The notes: generated by a model not told the origin, from the sequence alone. A stretch of DNA of 64,000 nucleotides from Antedon mediterranea (GCF_964355755.1 NC_092678.1:2627922-2691921); one strand, 5' to 3'; numbered from the stretch's first letter, positions 11,295 through 20,994 are shown. Numbers and translations: made by a program.

Positions 11295-11496
11295 GTACTT
11301 AAGATATTACAATATTGAACAAATATTTGTGCAAAGTATCGACATAAATCATTATTGTAGTATGAGAGGAAAAAATATGGTCTATCAGTCATCTTCATCT
11401 TGGATACTAATCTTACCTTGCTATTGTGCAGTGTCCATGTAATATGTGTGTTTTTCTTTATCATGTTTCTAATTTTATTCATTTGATTTTGTTCAG

Positions 11497-11625
11497 GTTT
11501 TGAGTCATTTTGACGGTGGTGACTGCCCAGGTCAACCAATCGGTGTCAAGTGCGTCTTGATAATGGCTTGGAGGGTTTTATTCCAACAAAATCAATTAGT
11601 GATAAAGATGTTATAAACCCAGAAG
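11497..11625 (+). pseudogene. SPT6 S1-domain exon VLSHFDGGDCPGQPIGVK
   Basis: A 129-nt exon with acceptor TTGTTCAG and donor AGAAG|GTAGGT. It encodes VLSHFDGGDCPGQPIGVK and then, after a one-base deletion, RLDNGLEGFIPTKSISDK and DVINPEG. This is the best match in the window to the authentic SPT6 S1 domain and does not have the backward join of the modules. The same one-base deletion is present in copy B (48,307-48,435), so it predates the segmental duplication. Confidence 0.82.
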
Positions 11626-11959
11626 GTAGGTTTAACGAAATTACCATTTGTCTTTTAATTAGTATTTAAAGGACAACTTGACCGAGGACCATATTTTAAC
11701 AACGTATTAGGGATGTACATATGATTTCAGAACAATTGCGCTCGCCGTCAATTGCTGTGACGTCAATGATGCATCACAATATCTACTTAATGAGTTTTCA
11801 CTGTTGTTAACATACAAGAGATAGTATTGCCATACAATCTTTGGTGTGCAAAATCCGGAGCAAGTATGCATTAGGTGCATGCTTAGTTAAAAAATAATTA
11901 CCAACCTAAGAGATGCATTTAAGATAATGATTGTAATATTACAATTTTTTAAATTTCAG

Positions 11960-12231
11960 AATTGCATGATAGAACAAAATGTAGTTTGTAAGACGCCACA
12001 GCTACAGTACCTACTAGAAATTGTCCAACCAGTAAATTAGTGACCCACTATTTTTGTGATGAAGATGAAGCCTTGCAATGCAAGTGTTCGTTGATGGTTA
12101 CGTATACAACATAACTATGTTCAAGTACGTAACGGATCCAATATATTTCACATTTGATGTCAAGTCCGAGTATTATGATGACGTCAATGATGAAACTTTT
12201 ATCAATTCTACTGAGTTTACAGGTTTTACAG
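11960..12231 (+). pseudogene. IPT/TIG-like exon, second copy (A)
   Basis: Acceptor AATTTCAG and donor TTACAG|GTACAT bound this exon. One frame gives NCMIEQNVVCKTPQ and, past a 5-base insertion unique to copy A, TRNCPTSKLVTHYFCDEDEA. A shifted frame gives QVFVDGYVYNITMFKYVTDP, then IYFTFDVKSEYYDDVNDETF. C-K-T-P-Q-L plus F-K-Y-V-T-D-P-I matches the IPT/TIG pattern of plexin/MET-type receptors. Copy B (48,770-49,036) lacks the insertion but is also frameshifted. Confidence 0.42.
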
Positions 12232-12552
12232 GTACATTTTGAAAACCTTTTTTCAGCCTTACATATTTTATTTTTGACAAAGTAGGTACTGGTCCAATGA
12301 AGGTGATCAAGTAGTATTCCCCAACCAGACTTAGAAATTCATAATAAAAATATAATTATAATTATTTAAGCATGACAAAGCAGCTTTGTTGTATTATGTT
12401 TCCAGGGGGCGGATCCAGGAGAGTGACCCTTGGGTGGCATGCTCCCACTTTTGACGGCTAAAATGTCATTATGAACTACTTTTTGATATTAATATGTTTA
12501 GTGCTCCCCCGTTTAATAATACTTAATTTTTTTATTGTGTTTTATCTTTTAG

Positions 12553-12854
12553 GGGGCACAACCTGAAACTTGCAAAAAAATGTTGAAAATGATGTTGAGG
12601 TTGAAGGTAAAAGTTGTGATAATGTGACATTGATGGTGGTAACTGCCCAAGACAAGAAATCTGTGTCAATGTGCATCTTGATAATGGGTTGATGGGATTC
12701 ATTCCAAAAAAGCAATTAGTGATGAACAAAATTTATTTACCGTGTGAACGAGTTTGGAGTGGATTTAAACCGTACTGTTGAGCATCCCCACACACAGTCA
12801 TTGATGCAGTTTGTGTGCGAACTGGGCCCAAGAAAAGCAGGCGCAATTATTAAC
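12553..12854 (+). pseudogene. SPT6 chimeric exon, module 5
   Basis: This has the same leader, S1 piece and HhH piece as module 3. The S1 piece has lost bases at ATTCCAAAAAAGC, and the donor is altered to TTAAC|GTATGC in copy A, whereas copy B (49,323-49,623) keeps TTAAG|GTATGC. It is followed by the open exon at 13,123-13,296. Confidence 0.62.
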
Positions 12855-13122
12855 GTATGCCTACCTAATGCATAATGCATGTATTCTCTATAAAATAATT
12901 TTCCCTCCCCATTTTACTAAATCAACTTCTATTGCTATTTAAAAAAAAAGAACTTAAAATGCATCTTTTTAACAACCAATATAAGCACATTTGATTTTTA
13001 CTTCAGTTTAGATGAATCTGGTGCAAATACAAATACCTAAATTATTATTATTATATCTACTCCTACCCTATTATGCTAAATATGATTTTATATTTATTTT
13101 ATTTACTGTTTTAATTTGACAG

Positions 13123-13296
13123 ACATTGAAACAAGAAAACCAAAGGCTTGAGAACTGGATTCAGCTTGGCCAAGTAATACAAATTGCTCGTCGATGTCCA
13201 CATGGTGGGGAACTTGATAATGCCAACCCAGTGCGTAAAGATGATACTGGTCTGTGTCCATTCTGTTTACAGGACGACTTTCCTGAACTAAGTGAG
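13123..13296 (+). pseudogene. Open 58-codon SPT6 chimeric exon, module 5
   Basis: This is the best kept module exon: acceptor TTTAATTTGACAG, 174 nt fully open, donor GTGAG|GTACTT. It encodes [12 protein letters not shown], then [38 protein letters not shown] and DDFPELSE. The first 12 residues belong after the SPT6 HhH domain; the rest is the start of the S1 region including the C-P-F-C pair. Real SPT6 has well over 100 residues between them, so this is a fusion by internal deletion. The protein is identical in copy B (49,903-50,076). It may be a live exon of a small derived gene or simply young; I found no intact partner exon upstream. Confidence 0.6.
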
Positions 13297-13539
13297 GTAC
13301 TTAAAATATTACAATATTGAACAAATATTTGTGCAAAGTATCTACATAAATTATTATTAGACTTGGAAAGTCATAATAAATTATAATTATTTAAGCAAAG
13401 CAGCTTCCAGGGGGCGGATCCAAGAGAGTGTCTCTTGTGTGGCATGCTCCCACATTTGACGGCTAAAATGACATTATGAACTACTTTTTGATATTAATAT
13501 GTTTAGTTCTCTCTAATATTTTAATTTGTGTTTTATCTT

Positions 13540-13625
13540 TAGGGGCACAACCTGAAACTTGCAAAAAATTTTGAAAATGATGTTGAGGTTGAAGGTCAAA
13601 GTTTTGATGGGACACTGACTGATAC
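13540..13625 (+). pseudogene. Truncated sixth SPT6 module leader
   Basis: The leader seen at the start of modules 3-5 (ACCTGAAACTTGCAAAAAA, then GATGTTGAGGTTGAAGGT) appears once more after a TTTAG acceptor and stops near 13,610, where the repeat array ends. Copy B shows the same end at about 50,320-50,400. Confidence 0.55.
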
Positions 13626-14589
13626 AATGCTGTACAACTGCACTAGTAGAGTGTGCTCATTTTTTTCAAATTCTACAAATTTATGTCAAGGCAGATGAGG
13701 CAGTTAGCTTGTCTGGAGTTTTGAATTTTCACACAGCTTGTGTAATTTATATTACTAAATATATTTAAAACATCTTTGCTTAATTTATTTTTTACCTCTC
13801 GCTGTGGCCCTGTATATAGAACATACACTAGATAATCGTTTTTGTTATACTTGATCTTGGATAAGTCTGTTTTAAAACTACCGAAATTTGGATTGCTACA
13901 AACACAATTAATATATTTTTTCATTTTTACCTGGTATTGTTTCAAATTAAATCACTAGCCGATATTACCATATGAAATAAAAAAAAAAAAGATATAACTG
14001 TAAAAGGTAATTAAAAAGTATTGGGTTTATATAATACGGCTCTTGCCGATTTAATAAAATATAAAAGATACAATTACAGAAACGGAGAATTAATTTTAAC
14101 ATCAACTTTAGTGAATGTTGATGTTGTCCCTATTAATGCTTTCATTATATATAAATTAATTAATTAATTAAATATAAATAATACCACAATCATTTCCTGC
14201 TGCACATCATTTCCTTTTTCGGTCAAAAAAAAAAAATCTGTCAAAATTTCAGGGAAAATTATTACATGTACATTTAACCCATTATCTTCTTTGATAACTT
14301 GGCTTTAGTGGCCTACTCCTCATTACAGGCAGCTGATTGGCTGGAAAGGCAATGCAAGCAAAAAGATGTTTCTTTTCTGTCAGAATCTGCTTGGCCTCAA
14401 TTTTGGATTTCTGACATTTTTCAGAGTGCTTCTTTATCTTTGCTTTCTAAACTAACTTATCTTTGCTAACTAAACAAACGGCTAAATTCATGAAGTCAAA
14501 ACCTTCAAAATGTTAACAAAGGACATCCATATCATCGCATCTGGTTTTTGCTGTGCATAAGTGACCACATTACTGATAGTATCAACTTC

Positions 14590-15890
14590 ATATTTACTAT
14601 GGCTCACCTCCACAAAAGAGAGTAAGCTTCCTGTGACATACTTTAATCCAACCATGAAGGTACTTTTTTATTGCTCCTATGGCTATAAGCCTGCAACTAT
14701 TGTCTATCAAAGTCTCAAATACATATCCCTTTTCAGCGCCTTCTACTAAACTTAGCATTTTCTTAATGGCATCAGAAGTTGAACTTTTATACGTTTCTTG
14801 TTCACGGCTTATTTGGATCCTATAGTACAACATCTCTATACCCTGCATGTACTTAGCAACATTTGTTTCCATCATGAATGTAAAATTCATAATCCCTGTC
14901 CATCAGGTGGTTTTCTTTGGCCCGTACCTCGTAAGTTAAAGTCAACTTTTACCATGTCCTTTATATCATTCAATGATGCTATTTTGGCTATTTGACTAAT
15001 TAATTCAGGATCATATCGTGTGAATCCATCTCCTCCTTTGGGAGAAATGTGGAAATGATTAACCTGATTTGTTCCCCCATGGTTGAGGCCATAATCAGAT
15101 CGGGATCATAGTTCTGGAACAATGATTCCCATGTTGGATTATTTGGCGTTTCAAAATTTAACAAGTGTCCATATACCATTGTAAACGTTAATGCATCATC
15201 AGGTTATTGTATTTGTGAAAGATCGAACTTGTAAGAGGCAATTCCTATGTTTTGAAAGTAGCATGTTCTGATTTGCAAAAGTCCGTCACCTCTGGTGGAA
15301 AGAGTTCTGAGGTGAATAGTACCACAGAAGATTTATGATTTAAAAAAATTGTATTTCCTGTTTTTCTGCATTATCTATCCTACAACATACTGACGTCCAA
15401 AGCTTTTGTAATATAACCCTTTCTCTTTACCTCTTCCCATAATTGCTGATCACTTAAGTTACATGGTGACCCAGCATCTATTTTACACTTTGCCTTCTTC
15501 TCCTTTTGCGAAATGTCCTTGTTTCCCACATTTCATTCATTCATTTTTTCTAACAGTAGCTTGTTCAGGTGATCAGCAGTGCATTCTTGAATCAATAGAT
15601 CTCTCAATGGGTTCTGTCTTTCCATTTAGCAGTAAACAATGCCACAGTCTCTGTTGGACCATTTTATGAAATTTATGATTTTCATATGGTTTTCATTTTC
15701 TGTGTAAAATAGTTTTGTGATTGCCCTTTCATACTCATTTTGTTGTTTAGCCTGATCATCTCCATCTGTAAAGTTGATTTGTTGCAATCTCACCCCTTTG
15801 GCATGCAATAATACTGCTTCTTTTGGCGCATTATCTGCTATTCACTTGGTCCCAATTAAATACATTACCGCCACTGTGTAGATTGTGTTG
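14590..15890 (-). pseudogene. Decayed unrecognised protein gene, copy A
   Basis: Read on the minus strand from about 15,890 down, frame-shifted open segments join into one long protein-like sequence. The segments begin with PKEAVLLHAKGVRLQQINF and NEYERAITKLFY (to 15,626), then FETPNNPTWESLFQNYDPDL and MGEQIRLIISTFLPK (near 15,160-15,030). They continue with YDPELISQIAKIASLNDIK and RGTGQRKPPDG (near 15,020-14,895) and end with MLYYRIQISREQETYKSS and AIKKMLSLVEGAEKGY (14,890-14,597). The composition is helical with no transmembrane or catalytic motif. I do not recognise the family. Single-copy mobile-element or viral origin is possible but unsupported by any motif. Copy B is at about 51,350-52,640 with the same breaks. 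Confidence 0.45.
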
Positions 15891-15899
15891 TCGGCTCCG

Positions 15900-16676
15900 T
15901 GTCCAAGTTTAGCCTAGGTAGGTCTATGTCCTCGGTAAACGTAAACATTTCCTATGTATAAAATAAAACTGCTTATCCTGTATTATTTGCTTATCCTCGC
16001 CTTTAGGCACACTTATTCTACTGTGCACATTTTTTGTCAAGAATGGAATTATACAATTTCCGAGTGTAATTCTTTCAAATTTTTAATTTTTCTTGTGAAT
16101 AAATAAAGTTTACATATATAGTTCAAACTATATCACCGAGATTTGGGAGCTTCTTCTGTCCCATTGGCCCCTTAAAGGTTCATAGTAATAATAGTAATAT
16201 ATACAAGCAAATTTATTTTTTCCGCCACATTCTATTCTGTAATCAACCAATAAATTGAAGGCATGAACCTGCCAACACCAGGCTACAGTAAGTTAAGCCT
16301 TTTTAAAGTTTATCAACACCATAGTAATAACAACAACAAAAAGGTAGTAAATTTAGAGATTGTAAAACTTAGAAAATAAAATTGTTTGTTTTTGTTTAAA
16401 TGAGGCCGTTAAATTTCTGTAAAATAACTGTATTTTGTTGGAATGTAGAAAATTATTGATAAATTGAATGAATTATTGCTGATAAGGGTTGATTATAATG
16501 ATGGTAAAAGAATGGAGGTCTCCAAATGTGAGGCACAATAAACTTTGTCTACTTTATCTATCTAAAAAAGATACAGTATATTTGAATGGATATCACACTA
16601 TTATTGATATTGAAACTAGGTTGTTGGAACTAAACTGTTGTATATATAATAAATAATATGAAAAGTAGTGTTTTAG

Positions 16677-16718
<42 letters not shown>

Positions 16719-17430
16719 GTATGAGATGTGTAGAAACTCATCTTGTAAAATACATTCCAACAGAAGTTTTATTACAGAATGAATCATATGGTACGCCAAA
16801 GGTGCAGCATTAAACATGCATTCCCCCTTACTGTTTTATGAATAGTAAATGTAATTAGAGTTATGCAATCGTTCATAATTATGTTTCATATAAAGTTTCT
16901 TGTAGTTATCTTTCAATGCAAATAATAAAGTTCAAATTAAATGAATGGCTTAATGGCCAAATTTAAATGTTTGCAAAAATGTCTGCTCGGCCATTTGTTC
17001 TGGGGTGCTGTAGTAGATCTCGTTGGATAATGTGTGGCCATTAAACATTGAGTTCATGAACGACCTTGCAAAATCTATATAATTGAAGTACCATGTATAA
17101 TCAAATAAATACACCCTAGATATAAACAAAAAATATAACATTTATTCAAAAGTAGGGCGTTTATTCAAACAATTTTTAAAATAATTTTGATATTGAAAAT
17201 GTGTGTAGTTGGTCGCTTTCTCGTCGATGCTTTTATTGTAGAACGTAATTTATTTATTTTTCTCTGTTCTGGGTTGACCAACTAGCATAGGTGTTTAGCA
17301 CCTGTTTGGTCTTTCTGTGCCTCCTTTTATAATTGTTTTTGTCTTCTTATGTTTATGGCAGAAAGTGAATAAATAAAATAAATAAAAAATAAAAAAAAAA
17401 TAATTACGGTAGGGCCTAATCTGACAAATA
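15900..17430. other. Gene-less stretch with (TA)n microsatellite, copy A
   Basis: No gene is visible. A (TA)n microsatellite lies at 16,682-16,715; in copy B it is longer (53,399-53,442). An (AATAAA)-like A-rich tail at 17,365-17,402 follows TTTATGGCAGAAAGTG and resembles a LINE 3' end. Copy B has lost about 60 bp just upstream of that tail. Confidence 0.6.
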
Positions 17431-17439
17431 AAATACTTG

Positions 17440-17730
17440 CAACCAATCAAAAATGCGAACGCGAATCCACGGTTACAACCAATCAGAAACGCAAACTCAA
17501 TCCACGGCTACAACCAATCAGAAACGACTCTGCTCTTGAGGCTAAAAATTTTACCAAATTGGACTCTCTCAATTCCCCGTTCTCTAGCCAGCCGGCCGGC
17601 CATGTGTGTGTGGAGCAGTGCAAATGTAAATTTGACTAGAGCCCTCTATAGTTTTATAAGCTTAGCAACAATATTTTCAACTGTAAACAGTCGACATTAA
17701 AAACCCTATTTTTCACCTTTCACAAGTAAA
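17440..17730 (+). promoter_or_regulatory. EFCAB10 promoter with three CCAAT boxes, copy A
   Basis: Three CCAAT boxes in the same orientation (17,443-17,447, 17,479-17,483 and 17,514-17,518, each followed by CA) are spaced 36 and 35 bp. They lie in near-repeats ACAACCAATCAGAAACG separated by AATCCACGG. This is the usual arrangement for NF-Y. No TATA box sits at a convincing distance. A TTAGCAAC at about 17,664 resembles an RFX half site, relevant because EFCAB10 is a cilium-associated gene, but a full X-box is not visible. The transcription start is probably between about 17,560 and 17,690. Confidence 0.55.
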
Positions 17731-19041
17731 ATGGAAAATCCTAGACAAGATGAAGCTAAAGAGTATTTAGAAAAGCACAAGATTCTTGAATTATTTGACA
17801 ATATCACTGCAAGTTTAGTTTTTCAACGACCAGGTAAATTTTAGGCCCACTCACTAAATAAATACTATAGGCCTAACTGAAGTCTGACAAGAGGACTGTG
17901 CCTGTCTGTAGCCTATGTGGCCTACTCTGACCGAGTGAATGATATGAGTGTGAGCTAGGCCTAGGCTTACTAGCGCCGGCCTAGCCTACAGAATATCTAG
18001 TACTTATTAGTGGCATAGCATCAGTCAGAAGTCATCTACTACTAGGCCTAAGCTTAGGCCCTACTAGGCCTAGGCTTACGCATACCCAGCCTAAACAATT
18101 TAATTCACAATAATAATCTTACATTTTGACAGTCTTTGACTTTTGTTTGTTTTTTAACAAAGAAAATCCAAAAGAATTTATGATACAAGAGATAAAACAA
18201 TTAAAAGAAGCAAGAACAACCCAGATGGACTACCCATGTTTATTTGATGACAGTAACATCATGTCGGTGTATGGCATGCTGGACCCAACAAAAAAGGGTT
18301 TCATCACTCTTACACAGTATAAAGAAGGTAAGGTATTTTATTAGTTAGGCACCACATTTTAAAGTTGAAAGAAGAAATGCTCTCTTAACCTTTGACCCTT
18401 TTCTTTATTCCTAAAAATTTGATTTGTTTCAGCATTGACTGCTTTAGGATGCAAGACCTTTGACCCGTGTCCTGTTGGTATGGAATTTGATCGCATCTCT
18501 CAAGATACCTTTACAAGAGAAGCGTAAGTATATTTAACAAGGAAGTAATCTACATTAAACTGCTGTTATAATTTGGTTATAACTTAAGCAGTACTAATGC
18601 ACTTGTCAATTGTATGACCCACTATACGACCCCCGGGAGAGGTGCGTCATTTGTCCGATGTGCGTCATACTTTTGAATACCATGACGCACCCGTGCATCA
18701 AAAAGGTGACTTACCTTTAGGTGACCATGGCGCACCTATTTTGACGCACTGTGACCATGTTGTTTATATGGTGGGTGGTAAAGTGACGGACATTGACACA
18801 CCTTGTTCATTGATGTGACGTACCATCTAGGTTTTTTTGACGCACCCCTGTGTCAGTAATTATTTGTAAATGACGCACCCATGACGCACCTCTCCCGGGG
18901 GTCGTATAGTGGGTCATACAATTGACAAGTGCATAAAAGTATGATGATATCAAATTATAATTATTATACTTATATTCTTTTTTTTTTCATACTAGGAAAA
19001 TGGGATTAAAGAGATCATCAGCTACAGTTGCACCTTTGTAA
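17731..19041 (+). CDS. EFCAB10: EFCAB10, EF-hand domain-containing protein 10, copy A (four exons)
   Basis: Coding exons are 17,731-17,833, 18,163-18,327, 18,433-18,523 and 18,996-19,041; all have GT..AG introns and the phases join to 134 codons plus stop. The length fits vertebrate EFCAB10. Residues ~5-50 (EYLEKHKILELFDNIT, then RPENPKEFM) look like the RII-alpha/DPY-30 docking-dimerisation fold that in cilia and flagella binds AKAP-type helices. Residues ~60-98 (DSNIMSVYGMLDP, KKGFITLTQYKEAL) are one EF-hand; its loop D75-P-T-K-K-G-F-I-T-L-T-Q86 lacks acidic residues at positions 3, 5 and 12, so strong calcium binding is unlikely. The start is the first ATG after the CCAAT promoter and matches the family N-terminus. 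Copy B encodes the same protein except E2 to D. Both look functional. Confidence 0.93.
18598..18933. mobile_element. Foldback MITE in EFCAB10 intron 3, copy A
   Basis: A 336-bp element has perfect 53-bp terminal inverted repeats starting TGCACTTGTCAATTGTATG and ending with the reverse complement. Repeated TGACGCAC/GTGCGTCA motifs fill the inside. Flanks are TAA on both sides, the 3-bp target-site type typical of PIF/Harbinger elements. It has no coding capacity. It is present at the same place in copy B (55,247-55,582), so it inserted before the duplication. Confidence 0.85.
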
Positions 19042-19054
19042 TTTTATATTTAAA

Positions 19055-19170
19055 ACTTAGACTTGGCACTCCATACTTAACAATACTTGTCACTCCATAC
19101 TTAACAATATATGGCACTCCATACTTAACAATACTTGGTACTCAATACTTAACAATACTCGGTACTCCAT
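19055..19170. repeat. ~25-bp minisatellite in the EFCAB10 3' UTR, copy A
   Basis: About five imperfect units of CACTCCATACTTAACAATAC type follow the stop codon. The same array is at about 55,704-55,819 in copy B. A polyadenylation signal AATAAA lies downstream at 19,316-19,321 (55,965-55,970 in B), so the array is expected to be transcribed. Confidence 0.85.
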
Positions 19171-19315
19171 ACTTTGTGAAGCAAAGAGAATTGTAGGAAA
19201 TATCACTGCTAAATCTTATTTGCTGATTTGTAATGCCAGAAAATGTAATAATAATAATTTATTATGAAATATGTCACTCTCGGCCTGAAAATAATGTAAT
19301 ATATTTGTTTTTGTA

Positions 19316-19321
19316 AATAAA
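19316..19321 (+). terminator. Likely EFCAB10 poly(A) signal, copy A
   Basis: AATAAA, 275 bp after the stop codon, is conserved at 55,965-55,970 in copy B. The mRNA 3' end is expected 10-30 bp further on. Confidence 0.6.
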
Positions 19322-19663
19322 ATATTATTGAATCTTTAGTTTTGTATTTTTTAACATGTATCCACATGACTAAAACTGCTATATATATTCAGGGGCAGGT
19401 TGATGTTTTTTTTAATGTTTCAATATTTATTCTATAAGGAATTTTTTTTTGCAAAATAATCCTTATATAATGGTGTTCTGTAATTATAGACAAGGGAACA
19501 CATTTTCCCTACACTGTGTTTTGGTTTTGGTTTGAGATATATTCTTTGCGATCTAGCCTTCGGCTATAATATAACATTTTTGGTTTTATGACAATTAAAA
19601 TAATTGTCATAGCGCCCTCTATTTATGAACACAGCACAGTTATTTGGACGGTGCATTGTAAAG

Positions 19664-20590
19664 TAGGCATGAGCCCAAACAGAAAACTGCTCTTACTCCA
19701 TCATTACTTATAAAATACAAAAATAACAAAACTAAGTAGCACAAATTAAGTCAAAATAAAACAAAACAAAGTTATAATGAGATACACCAATTAAAAATAA
19801 GCTGCATTGAATAAACAATATAAACAATTACAACTTAACATTTTGAGATCAAATGTTTGATGAGTTGGGCTTTAAAGTCTGAAATTGTAGCACATTGTTT
19901 AATTTCATTGGGAAGTTGCTCCCATAATCTAGGGAAAATAACAAACGATGAATTTAAAAATGTATTGGTCTTTGCCTTCCAATGTATTAACCGCCCTTCA
20001 CACCTCTCACTTGATCTCACAAACTCATTAAAGGATGATGGACAGAGGCCATGCATTATTTTAAAACCTAATGTGAGTCTATACACTTTAAATATATCTT
20101 CAATACTTAAAATATTTAGGGTCTTTAACCTATATAAATATGAAGTGTCCCAATTTCCTTCTTTTCTGTACATAATTATTCTAGTGGCCTTTCTCTGAAC
20201 CCTTTCAAGTCTATACATATGAGATATTTCAGTAGGTGCCCACATACAACAACAGTAAGTCACAACAGGTAGTATTAGTGCTTTGTAAAGATTTAGCATT
20301 GCCATCCAAGACATTGCTTTACTACATCTTGAAACAAAACCAAGAAGTTTGCTTGCCTTACTACAAACATAATCTACATGAGAGTGGCATGTTAATTTAC
20401 TGTTGATATATACACCAAGTAGTTTGAATTCATGGACTCTTTCCGTTGAATCGGAATTGATATCGTAAGCAAATATGATGGGATCTTTACACCTGGATAA
20501 ACTCATTGCTGCACATTTTGATGCATTTAATGGTAGTTTATCTAAACTTTGAGCCCATGAATGAAACGCCTTAGTGAGTAACAATTCAGT
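19664..20590 (-). mobile_element. Non-LTR retrotransposon 3' end (RT C-terminus)
   Basis: A 249-codon open frame at 19,835-20,584 on the minus strand is the C-terminal part of a LINE reverse transcriptase. It has the thumb-like start (LPLNASKCAAMSLSR), the motif E-F-K-L-L-G-V-Y-I near VHEFKLLGVYINSKLT, then LILPVVTYCCCMWAP, MYRLERVQRKATRII and the tail FPRLWEQLPNEIKQC. The catalytic YADD part is absent, so the copy is 5'-truncated. The A-rich stretch at about 19,690-19,800 is its 3' UTR. Its 3' end coincides with the right breakpoint of duplication copy A. The family is probably CR1/L2/Jockey-like. Confidence 0.9.
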
Positions 20591-20604
20591 ACTGTAATTT
20601 CCAG

Positions 20605-20734
20605 ATACAACAGGTCATCTTGGACATTGGTCAGGTGATGGAGAAACTCAAATGTCATGTGTTTATCGGGGGGACGCTAATTGGTCCAGATAAACAAAAT
20701 TTGAAGAAATGTCATATTGCAGTTGGAACCCCAG
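20605..20734 (+). pseudogene. Orphan exon of a DDX20/Gemin3-like DEAD-box helicase
   Basis: A 130-nt exon is bounded by acceptor TGTAATTTCCAG and donor CCAG|GTGAGA. It reads without stops as [37 protein letters not shown], then IAVGTPG. The GG doublet and the T-P-G motif (Ib) are those of DEAD-box RNA helicases, and the C-H-V-F-I-G-G-T together with K-K-C-H-I-A-V-G wording is closest to DDX20 (Gemin3), the SMN-complex helicase. No other helicase exon is visible within several kilobases on either side. It could be a relic cut off by the rearrangement at 19.66 kb, or an exon of a gene with very long introns. Confidence 0.7.
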
Positions 20735-20994
20735 GTGAGATTTTGAAAAAAACGGATTAAAAGCAGAGCAATGGAACAAAAATCACTACTTCTATTTACA
20801 GTATGAAACATTTGGACTCATTTTGTGAGAAGTTTCTCTTTTGGAAGTAATTCGCACGGTGCTAATTTTGGTTGACTACATAAATACATAAATAAATGTT
20901 TTATAGTCATGCGGTACGTAGGCCTACATTTTGAAATCGCCAGTTTTTTTACGCTGAAATTACTATGTATTCGAGAACCATATGTGGGCACGAC

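Larger units (their letters stand above)
7830..13620 (+). pseudogene. Cluster of shuffled SPT6 (SUPT6H)-derived pseudo-exons, copy A
   Basis: This 5.8-kb stretch is built from repeated, rearranged exons of an SPT6-like gene. SPT6 is the nuclear histone chaperone and elongation factor that travels with RNA polymerase II. Recognised pieces include the helix-hairpin-helix region (NEVGVDIN, GPKK), the following segment ([17 protein letters not shown]), the linker (ITLYDIRAEL, MLTKET) and the S1 domain ([35 protein letters not shown]). About five modules recur, each pairing an S1 fragment with an upstream HhH fragment in the wrong order, followed by a [10 protein letters not shown] exon. Splice sites are often kept but stops and frameshifts are common. 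No full-length SPT6 is present. Individual pieces are listed separately. Confidence 0.85.
1..19663. repeat. Segmental duplication, copy A
   Basis: This block is repeated in direct orientation at about 36,060-56,323. The same order of features occurs in both: 893-bp repeats, protein-like repeats, LINE remnant, 70-bp repeats, SPT6 pseudo-exons, decayed minus-strand ORF, EFCAB10. The offset drifts from about 36,921 (6,167 versus 43,088) to 36,649 (EFCAB10 exon 2) because of small indels. Identity is very high by eye, including introns, so the duplication is recent. The left end lies outside the window or is lost in the repeat array. The right end is sharp: identity stops at about 19,663, directly before a minus-strand LINE tail. 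Confidence 0.95.

Noticed and set aside
16593-16817. Minus-strand frame with repeated Tyr-Ile
   Set aside because: Encoded by the (TA)n microsatellite.
17437-17700. 87-codon frame upstream of EFCAB10
   Set aside because: It covers the CCAAT-box promoter repeats and is not continued by the EFCAB10 frame.
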